NCBI GenBank assembly: GCA_039090855.1
Contig: CM077005.1
Coordinates: 19,197,921-19,261,920 of the forward strand
Length of the DNA stretch: 64,000 nt
Direction: 5' to 3'
Source of the DNA: Macrothele yani
Taxonomy: Eukaryota; Arthropoda; Arachnida; Araneae; Macrothelidae
The notes beneath the pieces were generated by a model. That model saw only the letters and a program-made list of their open reading frames with translations. It did not search any database and was not told the DNA's origin. Made by a program: the position numbers and the translations under genes. Shown here piece after piece: positions 46,400 to 57,077 of the stretch. The number at the start of each line of letters is the position of its first letter. Positions within the stretch are counted from its first letter, which is position 1.

Positions 46400-47240
46400 A
46401 GTGCCAGCTCAAGATGTATCTGCACCCTGATGCATAGTGCCACTTCAGCATCTCTCCGTGAAACTTTGCTGGAGAAAATTTGCATAATGTTTTTAAATTT
46501 AACATAGTCATATGTTTGGCTGTTCTGCCCCATTCAACTACCAAAAATTTGGAGATAAAGTGTTTTAGTATCTTTCAAGTACTTAGTAGTACAAATTGTC
46601 ACAGGGTAAAGGATGATTTCATTCGCATTAAAAAATATTTTATAAGAGCTACCCCCTCATAAAATTATTGGGTGTACTGAATTCACCTAGCCAGATTGAC
46701 CCCACTGATGCTTCTCTGTACTCAGTATAAGAAATAAAAATACATGAGTGATTTTTAATGTCCTCTGCATTTTATGCATGCCAATAAAAAAAATAATAAT
46801 AATAAAAAAAAGTTGTGAATTTTTAGAGAGTGAAATTCCACTCCACCATTAACTGTCACTCCAAGCAGCTGCTTTCCTTGTTTAATGGAGAATACTGCAC
46901 TGCTGGGAGAGAAGTAAATAAGCACTGTTTTTTATTTTATCATAAAAAGAAAGAAATTGAAAGGGAAAGCAAATGTGTTGGCAGATGCTCCAAAGTTAAG
47001 ATTGACTATGGCTAAAGGGGGATGCATGATAAATTTTTCAGTACTGCTTTTGGGTAAAAAATGCTTGTTCTCAGTTATAAAACGAAATAAGGGTATAGAA
47101 GCTCCAGAAATATTTTATTTTTCCCTCACAGGCTATTCAACATTAAAGAATTTACAAGAGTTGCATTGTCAAAGGTGCCAACCCCAGAGAAGGCACCCTG
47201 ATGCTTCACTTACTTTGCTTACTGGCTTGAACCGGCCCTG
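46400..47240. mobile_element. hAT-type non-autonomous transposon (841 bp)
   Basis: The inverted ends are CAGTGCCAGCTCAAG and CTTGAACCGGCCCTG. The 8-bp flanks TTCATATG (46392-46399) and TTGATATG (47241-47248) match at seven of eight positions, as expected of a hAT target duplication. No transposase coding is seen inside; the short open frames are not recognisable. Confidence 0.75.
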
Positions 47241-47248
47241 TTGATATG

Positions 47249-48159
47249 CAACCAATTGAACAAATAAATATGTACTAAAATAAGTAAAATTATACAGTAC
47301 AGTAAAACTAAAAAGTATGTAATACCTTTTGGCTTCTGAAACATTAATTACAATACCATTTCCATGCATTTCGACCTTTTTCAAAACTTTACACGATGAA
47401 GATGAAATTACACACAGTGCTGAATCTCTATATACTGTAATACAATATTATGCTGCAGCACATGTGTAGGACAAATAATTTTTACTGTACATTTAGTGAG
47501 AGTTGTATTTAAAAATCCTGTTATCAGAAGCTGATCTCCGTTTCATACAGTATCAGAACAATGCCTCAAATTTTTTTCCAGTTCGTCCACATTCTCAAGA
47601 GGTGCTGAAGTATCTGCTTGTTCCATTACAAAATAACACATAGTTTGCAAAACAGTGAAAGCTTCTGAAAATTTTACAGTTGTGCCAAGAAGTCCCACGT
47701 CATTGTTTTTATCAGTATCAGATAAATTCTGACTCCAATTTCCTGCTGTTAATTATATCGTCCACAATTTTGACATCTGTCAAAAGGTCTGAAGTCAAGA
47801 CATCATTCATGGAGACAAAACCTAACCATTCCTAAAATTCCTTATCTCTTGCTGAAGTGGGAGAGTCCACTTAAAGCCACTTCCCTTCCTCCCTCCCTCC
47901 TTCCCAGCAAAAGTGTCCTGCCCTGCAATCCCATCTACTGTCCCCTTTCCATCATTTGCACAGTCAGAACATAAGATAATCTATGTACCCCAGCTGGCTT
48001 CAAAATGAACAGAACCAAGTAGTAGCATCAACAAATTAAGAAAAAAAGTTGCTGATAAAATATCAGTTCGTCTAAACCAGTTTTTTTATGTTCATTGTGC
48101 TCATGTTAAAGGAATTAAATTCTCAATAGATATGGAAATCTTCAGGTAATTAAGAAATA
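47249..48159. other. Intron 4 sequence, unassigned
   Basis: AT-rich, with a CT-rich stretch near 47885-47960. Nothing else recognised. Confidence 0.4.
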
Positions 48160-48167
48160 GTTCATGG

Positions 48168-48472
48168 CAGGGACAGATCCAGAAAAGGGGCACAGGGGCG
48201 CCCCCTCAGGAACCAAGGAAAAGCTTTAATTTGTTTGGTTTTAATAACAAATTGAATATTTTTTCATGAAAGAAAGTATTACTTAAAAGTATATTGTTTT
48301 TGTTAATTAATTGGAAGACACCAGTGTCGATTTTATCACTTGGAACTAATGGGGATTTGTATTTTCCATTTCCATGCGGTAATTTATTGCTGTATACTCA
48401 TTATTTTGGCAATACTACCACTGACTGAGGGGGGTGCCAAGGCCCCTCTCGAAAATCCTGTATCTGCCCCTG
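48168..48472. mobile_element. hAT-type MITE with perfect 8-bp target duplication (305 bp)
   Basis: It begins CAGGGACAGATCCAGAAAAG and ends GAAAATCCTGTATCTGCCCC-TG, which are imperfect inverted repeats. GTTCATGG is present exactly on both sides (48160-48167 and 48473-48480). It has no coding content. It lies within the last 500 bp of intron 4, before the exon 5 acceptor. Confidence 0.9.
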
Positions 48473-48634
48473 GTTCATGGTAAAAGTAATGTGTTTGAAG
48501 CATGTTTGTGTTTGTTGAGGTTTGACTGCATTAATTTTTTTAATATTTTGATATTTGAAAAGAAAAATTTGTGCATTACACTGTTAAACATTTGTGATTC
48601 CTTCTTACAAATTGCATATATCTTAATCATGTAG

Positions 48635-48930
48635 GTGGCATTCTTACTGAAGAAGATTTGCTGCAATATACCGCCCTTCACACTCCAGCTGTTACAATTC
48701 AACTTCAAGAGGAATCAGCAGCCAGATTTTTTCACACAGCACCGCTTCCTGGCAGTGGAATAATACTTGCTCTCATTTTAAATATTCTGAATGGCTATAA
48801 TATTACATCAGGAGACATGAGAAATATTGATTCTTCTGTTCTAACTTACCACAGAATTGTGGAAGCATTTAAATTTTCCTTTGCATATCGCACCCATTTA
48901 GGTGACAGCCAGTTTGTTGATAATAAAGAG
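48635..48930 (+). CDS. GGT1: GGT exon 5 in window (large subunit, C-terminal half)
   Basis: The acceptor is ATCATGTAG and the donor is AAAGAG|GTAATG, ending in phase 0. Key stretches are [34 protein letters not shown] and [20 protein letters not shown], then GDSQFVDNKE. These align with human [49 protein letters not shown] and KFVD. It is the longest and best-conserved exon here. A complete hAT-type MITE ends 162 bp upstream of the exon. Confidence 0.96.
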
Positions 48931-49015
48931 GTAATGCATGACATTTAGATCTTTTGACTTTTGTTTAAGTTTGTGCAAGTACTGTAATTGTTGTTGTGTA
49001 ATCAGCTAATTATCC

Positions 49016-49060
49016 GTTCAAAAAGTTATAAATTTAGGTTCTGCAGATAATATGCCACTT
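49016..49060. repeat. Single arm of a dispersed TIR-like sequence
   Basis: GTTATAAATTTAGGTTCTGC..AGATAAT resembles one arm of the hairpin at 35250-35300. Only a single arm is present. Confidence 0.35.
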
Positions 49061-49281
49061 TAAAAAGAATAGTTTTTACAACACTTTAAATTAAATCCTT
49101 CAAGTGGTAATTGTACAGGAGAGGTGATATAATAGTAAAAGAACCAAAAAATGCATTGACAGAAAAATGTAACACTATATGCAGATAGAGGTCTGAAAAG
49201 AATTGGAAAAACAGTTTTGGCTTTTTTTTTATTTTTTTTTTTTTTTTTTTTCCTTCTGAAGTTTACTACCTCCAGATTATA

Positions 49282-50159
49282 CACTGGCATGCAAAAATTA
49301 AGGACAAGACGGTTTTTCAAATGTAATGTCGTGCAGAAGTGCTCCACATCTACTCGAATCATACCATAAGATCCCCAAGATGTAAGAATATGGGACAAGT
49401 GAGCAAAACCATCCAAACCAGGAACCCAAAGGATACAAAGGCACTTTATTGAAAAGGTAACTTCAAGCACAACTGGACAGAAGACAGAAACGTCCATGTG
49501 ACAGGTGGCTGCCAAGAAAAATCCAGTCTTTAGTAGGGGATATGATCACCCCTGACTGCGTTGTAGGATTTACAATGTCTGTCCATGCTGAGGACAAGGT
49601 TGTCAAGGAGCTGTTGTGGCATCGCGGCCCATTCCTCTTGTAGCGCCAATCGCAGCTGCGGAATCGTTGCTGGCGGCTGGTGACGTGCTGCCAAGCGTCT
49701 CCCGAGAAGGTCCCACACGTGTTCGATTGGATTTAGGTCTGGGGACCTTGCGGGCCAATCCATGTGTTGAATATCTTCATTCTTCAACAGCTCTGCAACA
49801 GCCACTGTACGATAAGGTGTATCGTTGTCATCCATGAAGAGGAACTCAGGACCCACAGCACTTCTAAACAGACGCACGTGAGGCAGGAGAACCTCGGTAC
49901 AACAGAGGACACCAGTGAGTGAACCTCCTTGGAAGATGTGGAGGTCAGTATGGCTACCAAGCATGATACCGCCCCAAATGAGAACTCTGCCACCTCCAAA
50001 CCGGTCCCTTTCGATGATGTTGGAGGTGTAATTGCGTGTTCCTTGCTCTCTCTAGATGTGTATACGTCCAAAATCGCTCATCAGACTAAATCGGCTTTCA
50101 TCCGTAAATAGAACTCGACCCCATTGCTGATGTGTCCAGTTCTTGTGTTCCTGGCACTT
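49282..50159 (-). mobile_element. Tc1-like transposon, truncated (same family as 42494-43992)
   Basis: The terminal repeat CACTGGCATGCAAAAATTAA follows TA (49280-49281). The element runs on the minus strand, and the sequence stops matching near 50159, inside the transposase gene. The other terminus and the DNA-binding half are missing. Confidence 0.9.
49530..50150 (-). pseudogene. Tc1-like transposase, catalytic half only
   Basis: On the minus strand: a region with VLFTDESRFSL-like residues near 50080-50110 and a frame break or stop near 50050-49985. A clean segment (49964-49530) then reads MLGSHTDLHIFQGGSLTGVL, FLFMDDNDTPYRTVAVAELL and ARSPDLNPIEHVWDLLGRRL. In the last blocks it is very close to the copy at 43365-43757. 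It lacks the N-terminal helix-turn-helix domains. Confidence 0.88.
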
Positions 50160-50377
50160 TTTTGAAGGGGATTTTTTCAAAAATATTAGCCTGATATCTA
50201 ATGACAAAATGTTTGTAATAGTTGTTCATTTACATTGGTGTTTTTCTTAATCTTATATAGGGAAAAATCCATTATAATATCCTTAATGAAAGAATCCCCA
50301 AACACAGAACCTTTGACTTTTTTTAATAAAGCTTTAGCTTTAGTACAGTTAAGATATCTCAAGGTTGCCATGATCTT

Positions 50378-51060
50378 TTAAACACAATATGGACCATGTG
50401 ACATCTCTGTAAGAAAGTCATCGAAATCAAATGCAACCTGTTTATTCCTACCTGTACCCCTACTTCCTCTACCTCTATAAGGGTCTTTATTCTCTATTAT
50501 TTTATATGCAGATACAAAGATGTTCTGAATGTTTCTTTCTTCTGTATAAGGAAACATTCTAGTACCATTAAAGGTATTATTCAGGCCATATGGATATATG
50601 CTTTCTTGTAACAACATTTCCTGATTTTCCATAGCATTTCTCATATCTTCATTACTCTCTATACCTAAGATAGTGATAGTAATCTGTACAAAATTATGCA
50701 CCTAAAAATGCAAGAGTTCAATATCAGAAGGGTTTTTGAGTGTCCTTATATCAGACCTGTGTCCATTAATGCATAAATGTAATGGGCCTGTGGTCTGTCC
50801 AACAACATACTCAACATGACAGGTATTGCAAGTTATGCAATAAATGCAGTTTTTCACTTTACAAAAGTTAGTTGATAGACCAGCTGGGTCACTGTTCTGG
50901 ATCCATAACCCTACAGGTCTGACACCTCTTATCTCCACAATTACTGAATAACAAATCCTGAGAAGGAACATGAGCAAAAGAACCAAAATTCTTTTTAGAT
51001 TTTGTATATTCTAATTTTTTCTCAATTTTTTTTATCTTATTAAAAAAAAACTTAAATGCT
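50378..51060 (-). pseudogene. Penelope-like element, C-terminal (GIY-YIG endonuclease) fragment
   Basis: Minus-strand frames give KKNFGSFAHVPSQDLLFSNC (about 51020-50960), then GDKRCQTCRVMDPEQ. Next comes NCIYCITCNTCHVEYVVGQT with TGPLHLCINGHRSDI, a GIY-YIG-type block with a Cys-rich insert. The last segment is ESIYPYGLNNTF, a phrase typical of the end of these proteins. At least two frame breaks and stops. The RT domain is missing. It is a different family from the element at 52891-57077, whose GIY-YIG block reads GVVYEVNCSCGLSYIGETG. Confidence 0.7.
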
Positions 51061-51067
51061 GTAACTT

Positions 51068-51097
51068 GAGATGCTGTATCTGTCACAAGCACTGTCA
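51068..51097 (+). repeat. 30-bp exact copy of GGT exon 6 sequence inside intron 5
   Basis: The 30 bases at 51068-51097 are identical to 51948-51977 in exon 6 (encoding the DAVSVTSTV region). They start GAGATGCTGTATCTG and end CAAGCACTGTCA. The flanks differ on both sides. It is 700 bp upstream of the exon. Confidence 0.9.
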
Positions 51098-51796
51098 TTT
51101 CGTATATATATATATACACTTCAGAATAAAAAGTGTTACATGTGTACAAAGTAAAAGCATGTTTATATTTACTTACTAATACTGACTTCAGAATTGTATT
51201 CAGCTAATCATGCAGCTTTTATGAAACAAAATATTAGTGATATGTAAAAACACACTAAAAGAAAACTTTAGTTTTTATTTTGATTTTCAATCCCTTTTCC
51301 CCTAAACATTGTCTGTAGCTACAACCCTGATTGACTGGCATGGTCAAAAGCCAGAATGTGTTCACTTAAGTTAAAATTAGAAGAGATAAATACACCAATC
51401 TGAAACCTTGTAAATAGTATTATAGATTGTGATGAATTATTTTTCCCTGTGTATCATGCTACCTTTTAATCTTACTTAGATTAATATTGAAAAAAATGTT
51501 TGTCACTGTTTTTTATGCATCTCTTTTGGCATTTTTTTCAATTCACCTTGTGTTGTGCAGACACCATATGTCATGCTAATAAGTAGGATTCAAATATATT
51601 TGTACCAAGAATTATTGCAAAATAAAAATAATGTATAGAATATCTCATTATGTAGCTATGTTAGTTCTCTTTGTGTAGGAGAAGTAAATAAAATAGTCAT
51701 TCAGAAATGATGTATATTTTCAATTTATTGTACTTTGTGGCTACAGTGTGTGTGTGCCTCTTCACTAATTATCTTTTTTTGTTTTGTTTTTTGTAG
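51098..51796. other. Intron 5 (3' part), unassigned
   Basis: AT-rich sequence ending in the long T-rich acceptor tract of exon 6. Nothing else recognised. Confidence 0.45.
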
Positions 51797-51984
51797 CTGT
51801 TGGAAAACTTAAAATCTGCAAACTTTGCTGAAGCAATACGGAAGAAAATATCTGATGTCAAAACTAATGAACCTGTGTTTTATGAACCTGTAACAGATGA
51901 TATGGGAAGCCATGGAACAGCACAAGTGTCTGTCTATGCTGACAATGGAGATGCTGTATCTGTCACAAGCACTGTCAACACATA
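51797..51984 (+). CDS. GGT1: GGT exon 6 in window: autoprocessing threonine, start of small subunit
   Basis: The acceptor is TTTTTTGTAG and the donor is ACATA|GTATGC. It reads from LLENLKSANFAEAIRKKISD to VFYEPVTDDMGSHGTAQVSV and AVSVTSTVNT. The Thr codon at 51917-51919 (HGT|A) aligns with human Thr381, the autoprocessing and catalytic nucleophile, so the large/small subunit boundary lies just before it. TSTVN matches human TSTIN (Thr399/Asn401 region). The in-frame TAG at 51983-51985 is not a stop: its TA is exonic and the G begins the donor, and the next exon's first T makes Tyr. Confidence 0.95.
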
Positions 51985-52305
51985 GTATGCACCAATTTCA
52001 AATTATATTTATATATATATATGCAAAATATTGTATGTAGTAAACCATTTAATAATTTATTTAGGGAAATCAAGATATTCAAGCAAATGCTCAATAAGAG
52101 ATATAAGAATTGCAGAAAAATTTTGGCAGCTGTCACTTGTGGCTTTATCAAGGGCCAAAACAAATCACAATTATCTCATTTATACACCAACTGGAACCTG
52201 CACATATATTATATTTAGCATAGGAAAGTTAAATTTTCACTCATGTAATATAATATAAACCACAACAAAACTGTGCAATGCTGAAAGTATTAGATGTAGT
52301 TAGTG

Positions 52306-52436
52306 TCAGTAAAAAAATGTTAACATACAAGCAATCTACCCTCATAAACAAACAAATAGGGCCAAAATCCTTCAGATAAAAGAAAAAAAAACTAAAGTGA
52401 ATAACAAAATGACGAAACAATGTTAAGAAAATATAT
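52306..52436. repeat. Inverted repeat flanking the Penelope cluster, left arm
   Basis: ATGTTAACATACAAGCAATC.. CATAAACAAACAAATAGGGC.. AACTAAAGTGAATAACAAAA.. CAATGTTAAGAAAATATATA. The reverse complement of this arm is found at 58396-58556 with scattered differences. Confidence 0.8.
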
Positions 52437-52890
52437 ATATGAAAACATTTACTCAGAACCCCTGGAGCACTCTTCAGGGAAAGACATCCAGAGGCCCTGA
52501 GCCAAAACCCCCGAAAGATTAAGAAAGCCTCCGAACTGGTCTGTGACGTCAGAGCTAGTGGGCCGACCGACTCGAGCTTTCCACTCGTGAAAACGCCGAC
52601 AAAGTACTGCGGTGTTTATGCAGAGAAATAATTTCTCGAGTGCGATACTAGACAATTTGCGCACACAACAATAAATCAACCGTTTTTTCTCTTTATTTTT
52701 TGTCCTTAGATAACATCAAAAGATTACATCCTTAGCTTTCTTTCTTTTTTTTTCTCTGTTTCCAGCAATGATATCCGTAAATCGGGGAATTCCAAAGTTT
52801 TGCTCTTGTGCTGGGAAATGATTGCATGAAAACTTTCCTTTAGTTTTCAATTTGGCTAAAGGAGCAAAAAAAAAAAAAAAAAAAAAAAAA
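52437..52890. other. Unassigned, GC-richer segment with a long A run
   Basis: 52440-52640 is GC-richer than its surroundings and contains a CRE-like TGACGTCA. A run of about 26 A (52866-52891) abuts the inverted Penelope copy. No gene recognised. Confidence 0.4.
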
Positions 52891-53775
52891 AGACTTCCTA
52901 GTTTAATTGAATTAATAATCTAAAGCAACTTATGGGAATTTACTAGGAAAATTTTTTTTCCTTTATAGCAAATTTTCGGAGAAAACTCTTCTCCTTCTTC
53001 AGGCTCTCTTGTTGTTGTCACTTTTTGCTTGTCACTATCATGGTTACGGTTTACCTTGACGGTTACGGTTAACCTTGACGGTTTAGGTTAACCTTGACGG
53101 TTTAGGTTATTTTTCAACACATCCTGCCAGATGTTAGGCAGGGAAAATCCTTTGCAGTCATTGATGATGGAATTTTGATTTTTCTCAATCTCTATTCCTT
53201 CTTTCAGTTTTCTTTTTGGAAATTGCTTTGGAAACTGATTACTTTAAGGGAATTCCAATCCATGCTGTGCCCAGTTTTCTCTAACATGCCTATCTAATCC
53301 AGTCTTGTTGGAGCAATTTTTTATAGCTGCTTTATGCTCAGCTATACGAGTTTCTAGTCTGCGACCTGTTTCACCTATGTAAGATAGTCCACAACTACAA
53401 TTTACTTCATAAACTACTCCTTGCATTTTTAAAATATCTTCTTCTCTTTGAACTATTTTAGGGAAAAATTTTTTACTTTGTTCTCTAAACTTGGAGCTAG
53501 CCTAATATTGTATTTTTACTAATTCTCTTTAAAGCCTCAAATAAACCTTTGTGATAAGAAATTTTTCTAGTGAATTTTACTTCTTGCTTTTGTGGGTTCT
53601 TCTTACCATTAAAATTCAGAAGCTTCTCAATTTCTTCTTTAGGATAGTTATTTTCTGCAAGTATGACTTTAAGCTCTTCTTTATGGGATTCTTTTTTATC
53701 TGCAGTAGAAACTATTTTATTAATTTTTTCTAAAAACTGACTTGCTACTTTTTTTCTTAATAGAAACTGGATGAT
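52891..53775 (-). pseudogene. Penelope-like GIY-YIG region, inverted partial copy
   Basis: The minus strand encodes the linker (KKESHKEELKVILAENNYPK) and the endonuclease stretch MQGVVYEVNCSCGLSYIGET, GRRLETRIAEHKAAIKNCSN, KTGLDRHVREN. It then breaks, because one extra T (plus-strand TTTT near 53276) shifts the frame where the other copies read ETGHSMDWN. It joins head-on to the direct copy at 53775/53776. The 3' untranslated part contains an additional unit of the ACCGTCAAGGTT-type repeat. Confidence 0.85.
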
Positions 53776-54499
53776 CCTAAAGAAGAAATTGAGAAGCTTC
53801 TGAATTTTAATGGTAAGAAGAACCCACAAAAGCAAGAAGTAAAATTCACTAGAAAAATTTCTTATCACAAAGGTTTATTTGAGGCTTTAAAGAGAATTAG
53901 TAAAAAATACAATATTAGGCTAGCTCCAAGTTTAGAGAACAAAGTAAAAAATTTTTCCCTAAAATAGTTCAAAGAGAAGAAGATATTTTAAAAATGCAAG
54001 GAGTAGTTTATGAAGTAAATTGTAGTTGTGGACTATCTTACATAGGTGAAACAGGTCGCAGACTAGAAACTCGTATAGCTGAGCATAAAGCAGCTATAAA
54101 AAATTGCTCCAACAAGACTGGATTAGATAGGCATGTTAGAGAAACTGGGCACAGCATGGATTGGAATTCCTTAAAGTAATCAGTTTCCAAAGCAATTTCC
54201 AAAAAGAAAACTGAAAGAAGGAATAGAGATTGAGAAAAATCAAAATTCCATCATCAATGACTGCAAAGGATTTTCCCTGCCTAACATCTGGCAGGATGTG
54301 TTGAAAAATAACCTAAACCGTCAGGTTAACCGTAACCGTCAAGGTAAACCGTAACCATGATAGTGACAAGCAAAAAGTGACAACAACAGAGAGAGCCTGA
54401 AGAAGGAAAGAGTTTTCTCGAAAATTTGCTATAAAGAAAAAAAATTTTCCTAGTAAATTCCCATAAGTTGCTTTAGATTATTAATTCAATTAAACTAGG
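53776..54499 (+). pseudogene. Penelope-like GIY-YIG region, direct partial copy (pseudo-LTR)
   Basis: It begins CCTAAAGAAGAAATTGAGAA and follows the longest copy to the 3' terminus. The clean piece 53994-54179 reads GVVYEVNCSCGLSYIGETGR through ETGHSMDWNSLK. Compared with the longest copy it lacks single bases in several short runs (TTTTT, CC, AAAAA and GG positions), each shifting the frame. Confidence 0.85.
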
Positions 54500-54514
54500 A
54501 AGCCATTTCTCAAT

Positions 54515-56924
54515 ATGAGCTTTATTCAAAGAATTAGAACAGAGTATGGGTCAGATACTTGGCAAACAATAAAGAAAGTTCAACATGCTACATTGAAGAT
54601 GGAAAGATCCATAGCTCAAATCAAGTTCCTGAAAAATTGCAAGGTAAATAACTTTATTCCAAATTCATTTAGACTTAGAAAACCATTTAAAGATTTACTT
54701 TCAGCCAACTTCATAAGAAAAATAGAGCAAAAAACGTTAAAAAGAAGTATTGAAGCAAAATATAAAAATGTTGCTTATTATAAAAAAGTAAAAGTAGAAA
54801 ATGAAAAGAAAATTTCTGGAATCTTAAGGGATACAGTAAAAGCAGAATTGGATGACTGGCTAAAAATTGGAGTAAGAAACAAAAATAAGAAATTTGTTAA
54901 AAAGCTGAACCTTAAAGAAGAAAAATTTTTGAAGAAAAACTATTCAAGTAAAACCAAAAAACCTGCAGTTCTTAGTCATGTGAAGGACAACACTGCTACT
55001 GGAGTTAGCCAAGAATTATTACAAGTGATAAATAAAGGAAGTAATTTCAATCTATCCAAAGAAAAAATAAATCCAGAAAAATTGGTAATTGAATTGGAAA
55101 GCATCTGCAGCACTTTAGAAAAAGAGGACCAAATTAAAGCAGACCTCCTCAGAAAAGATTACTACAATAGCCTTACAAAATTCCAGAAGCAAGTAAGGAA
55201 ACCTCAAAAAAATTTTGATAATAGTCAATTAAAAGCTCTTAAAGATTTCAGAAAAAATGAAAGTATAGTTGCTGTGAAAACAGACAAAAGTAAGTTGATT
55301 ACTATTATGGATAAGAAAGATTATCTAGAAAAGATGGAAGAAGAACTAAAAAAACCTATGTATGAAGAAGTAAAAAGAAAACCCACTACCAAATTTGATT
55401 AAAAAAGTCTCTAAGCTTATTTCACTTCAAAAAAAGAAAAACCAGCTGCCAGAAAACTATAAACAACTCTCAAAATTACAGTTCAGATTACCTCAAATAT
55501 ATGGAATAGTCAAACTGCATAAAGAACACCAACCAATTAGACCAATAATAGACTCAAAAAACTCTATTCTTTCAAATCTAAACTATTTTTTAAAGTCACA
55601 CCTTCAGAATCTTTTAAAAGAGCCACCTAACTTGATTAAAAACTCAATGCAGCTAAAAGAAAAACTAGAACTTCTTCCTAAATTAGATTCTCCTATTATG
55701 GGTAGTTTAGATATAGTGTCTATGTATACTCACATTAATATAGATCAACTTATAGACTTTATAGCGGAAGACTTGGCAGACCTAATAGTTTTTCACAACA
55801 GGAAAAAAACATATTAGTAGGAATTTTTGAAATGCTTACTTTCTCTTTGCAGAACAACTACTTTCAATTTGGGAAAACTTTTTTCATTCAAAAATCGGGG
55901 CTAGCTATGGGCTCCCCACTCTCCCCACTCTTAGCTAACTATTATGTGGGAAAACTAGAAGAAAAGATACTAGTACAACCCACATACTTCTGCTTATATA
56001 GCAGATACATGGATGACATCTTATTTATAATAGATAGCTCAGAAATTGTTCCAGAAAGAATTCTAGACTCATTCAATGAATTAGATGATTCCCTTAAGTT
56101 CACTATTGAACTTCAAAAAGAAAGAAGAATAAACTTCTTAGATATTACTATCTATTATGAAGATGAAAAATTCCTCACTAGTTGGTATAAAAAAACCAAT
56201 GAATACTAAAAGACTACTGGATTTCAATTCGTATCATCCAGTTTCTATTAAGAAAAATGTAGCAAGTCAGTTTTTAGAAAAAATTAATAAAATAGTTTCT
56301 ACTGCAGATAAAAAAGAATCCCATAAAGAAGAGCTTAAAGTCATACTTGCAGAAAATAACTATCCTAAAGAAGAAATTGAGAAGCTTCTGAATTTTAATG
56401 GTAAGAAGAACCCACAAAAGCAAGAAGTAAAATTCACTAGAAAAATTTCTTATCACAAAGGTTTATTTGAGGCTTTAAAGAGAATTAGTAAAAAATACAA
56501 TATTAGGCTAGCTCCAAGTTTAGAGAACAAAGTAAAAAATTTTTTCCCTAAAATAGTTCAAAGAGAAGAAGATATTTTAAAAATGCAAGGAGTAGTTTAT
56601 GAAGTAAATTGTAGTTGTGGACTATCTTACATAGGTGAAACAGGTCGCAGACTAGAAACTCGTATAGCTGAGCATAAAGCAGCTATAAAAAATTGCTCCA
56701 ACAAGACTGGATTAGATAGGCATGTTAGAGAAACTGGGCACAGCATGGATTGGAATTCCCTTAAAGTAATCAGTTTCCAAAGCAATTTCCAAAAAAGAAA
56801 ACTGAAAGAAGGAATAGAGATTGAGAAAAATCAAAATTCCATCATCAATGACTGCAAAGGATTTTCCCTGCCTAACATCTGGCAGGATGTGTTGAAAAAT
56901 AACCTAAACCGTCAAGGTTAACCG
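54515..56924 (+). pseudogene. Penelope-like reverse transcriptase / GIY-YIG endonuclease (about 800 residues)
   Basis: Four overlapping frames form one protein. The N-terminal region (54515-55402) includes a basic stretch and VAVKTDKSKLITIMDKKDYL. RT fingers: YGIVKLHKEHQPIRPIIDSK (about 55500). Palm motif A: GSLDIVSMYTHI (about 55705-55740). Motif B: KSGLAMGSPLSPLLANYYV (about 55890). Catalytic YMDD in YSRYMDDILFII (about 56000). Then INFLDITIYY and TSWYKKPMNTKRLLDFNSYH. The C-terminal GIY-YIG nuclease (from about 56587) has GVVYEVNCSCGLSYIGETGR, with a Cys pair between the GIY and YIG parts, and GLDRHVRETGHSMDW. Frame changes are at about 55395, 55800-55808 (one A short) and 56188-56194 (one A extra). 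Catalytic residues are otherwise intact, so the copy looks young. Confidence 0.92.
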
Positions 56925-57077
56925 TAACCGTCAAGGTAAACCGTAACCATGATAGTGACAAGCAAAAAGTGACAACAACAAGAGAGCCTGAAGAAGGAGA
57001 AGAGTTTTCTCCGAAAATTTGCTATAAAGGAAAAAAAAATTTTCCTAGTAAATTCCCATAAGTTGCTTTAGATTATT

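Larger units (their letters stand above)
52891..57077 (+). mobile_element. Penelope-like retroelement cluster: inverted partial, direct partial and longest copy
   Basis: Three copies of the same 3' region. The inverted copy (52891-53775) reads from the 3' terminus back to an ATCATCCAGTTTCTATTAAG segment. The direct partial copy (53776-54499) starts inside the linker and runs to the 3' terminus. The longest copy (54500-57077) carries RT and GIY-YIG. The shared 3' end is AAGTTGCTTTAGATTATTAA; the longest copy lacks the last 22 bp of the terminus. A direct partial copy followed by a full copy is the pseudo-LTR arrangement known for Penelope-like elements, often with an extra inverted 5' piece. 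Confidence 0.9.

Noticed and set aside
51983..51985. In-frame TAG after the GGT TSTVNT motif, suggesting the protein ends in exon 6
   Set aside because: TA|GTATGC is a good donor, and the next exon's first base makes Tyr (NTYFGS), matching GGT1 NLYFGS. The TAG is split by splicing.
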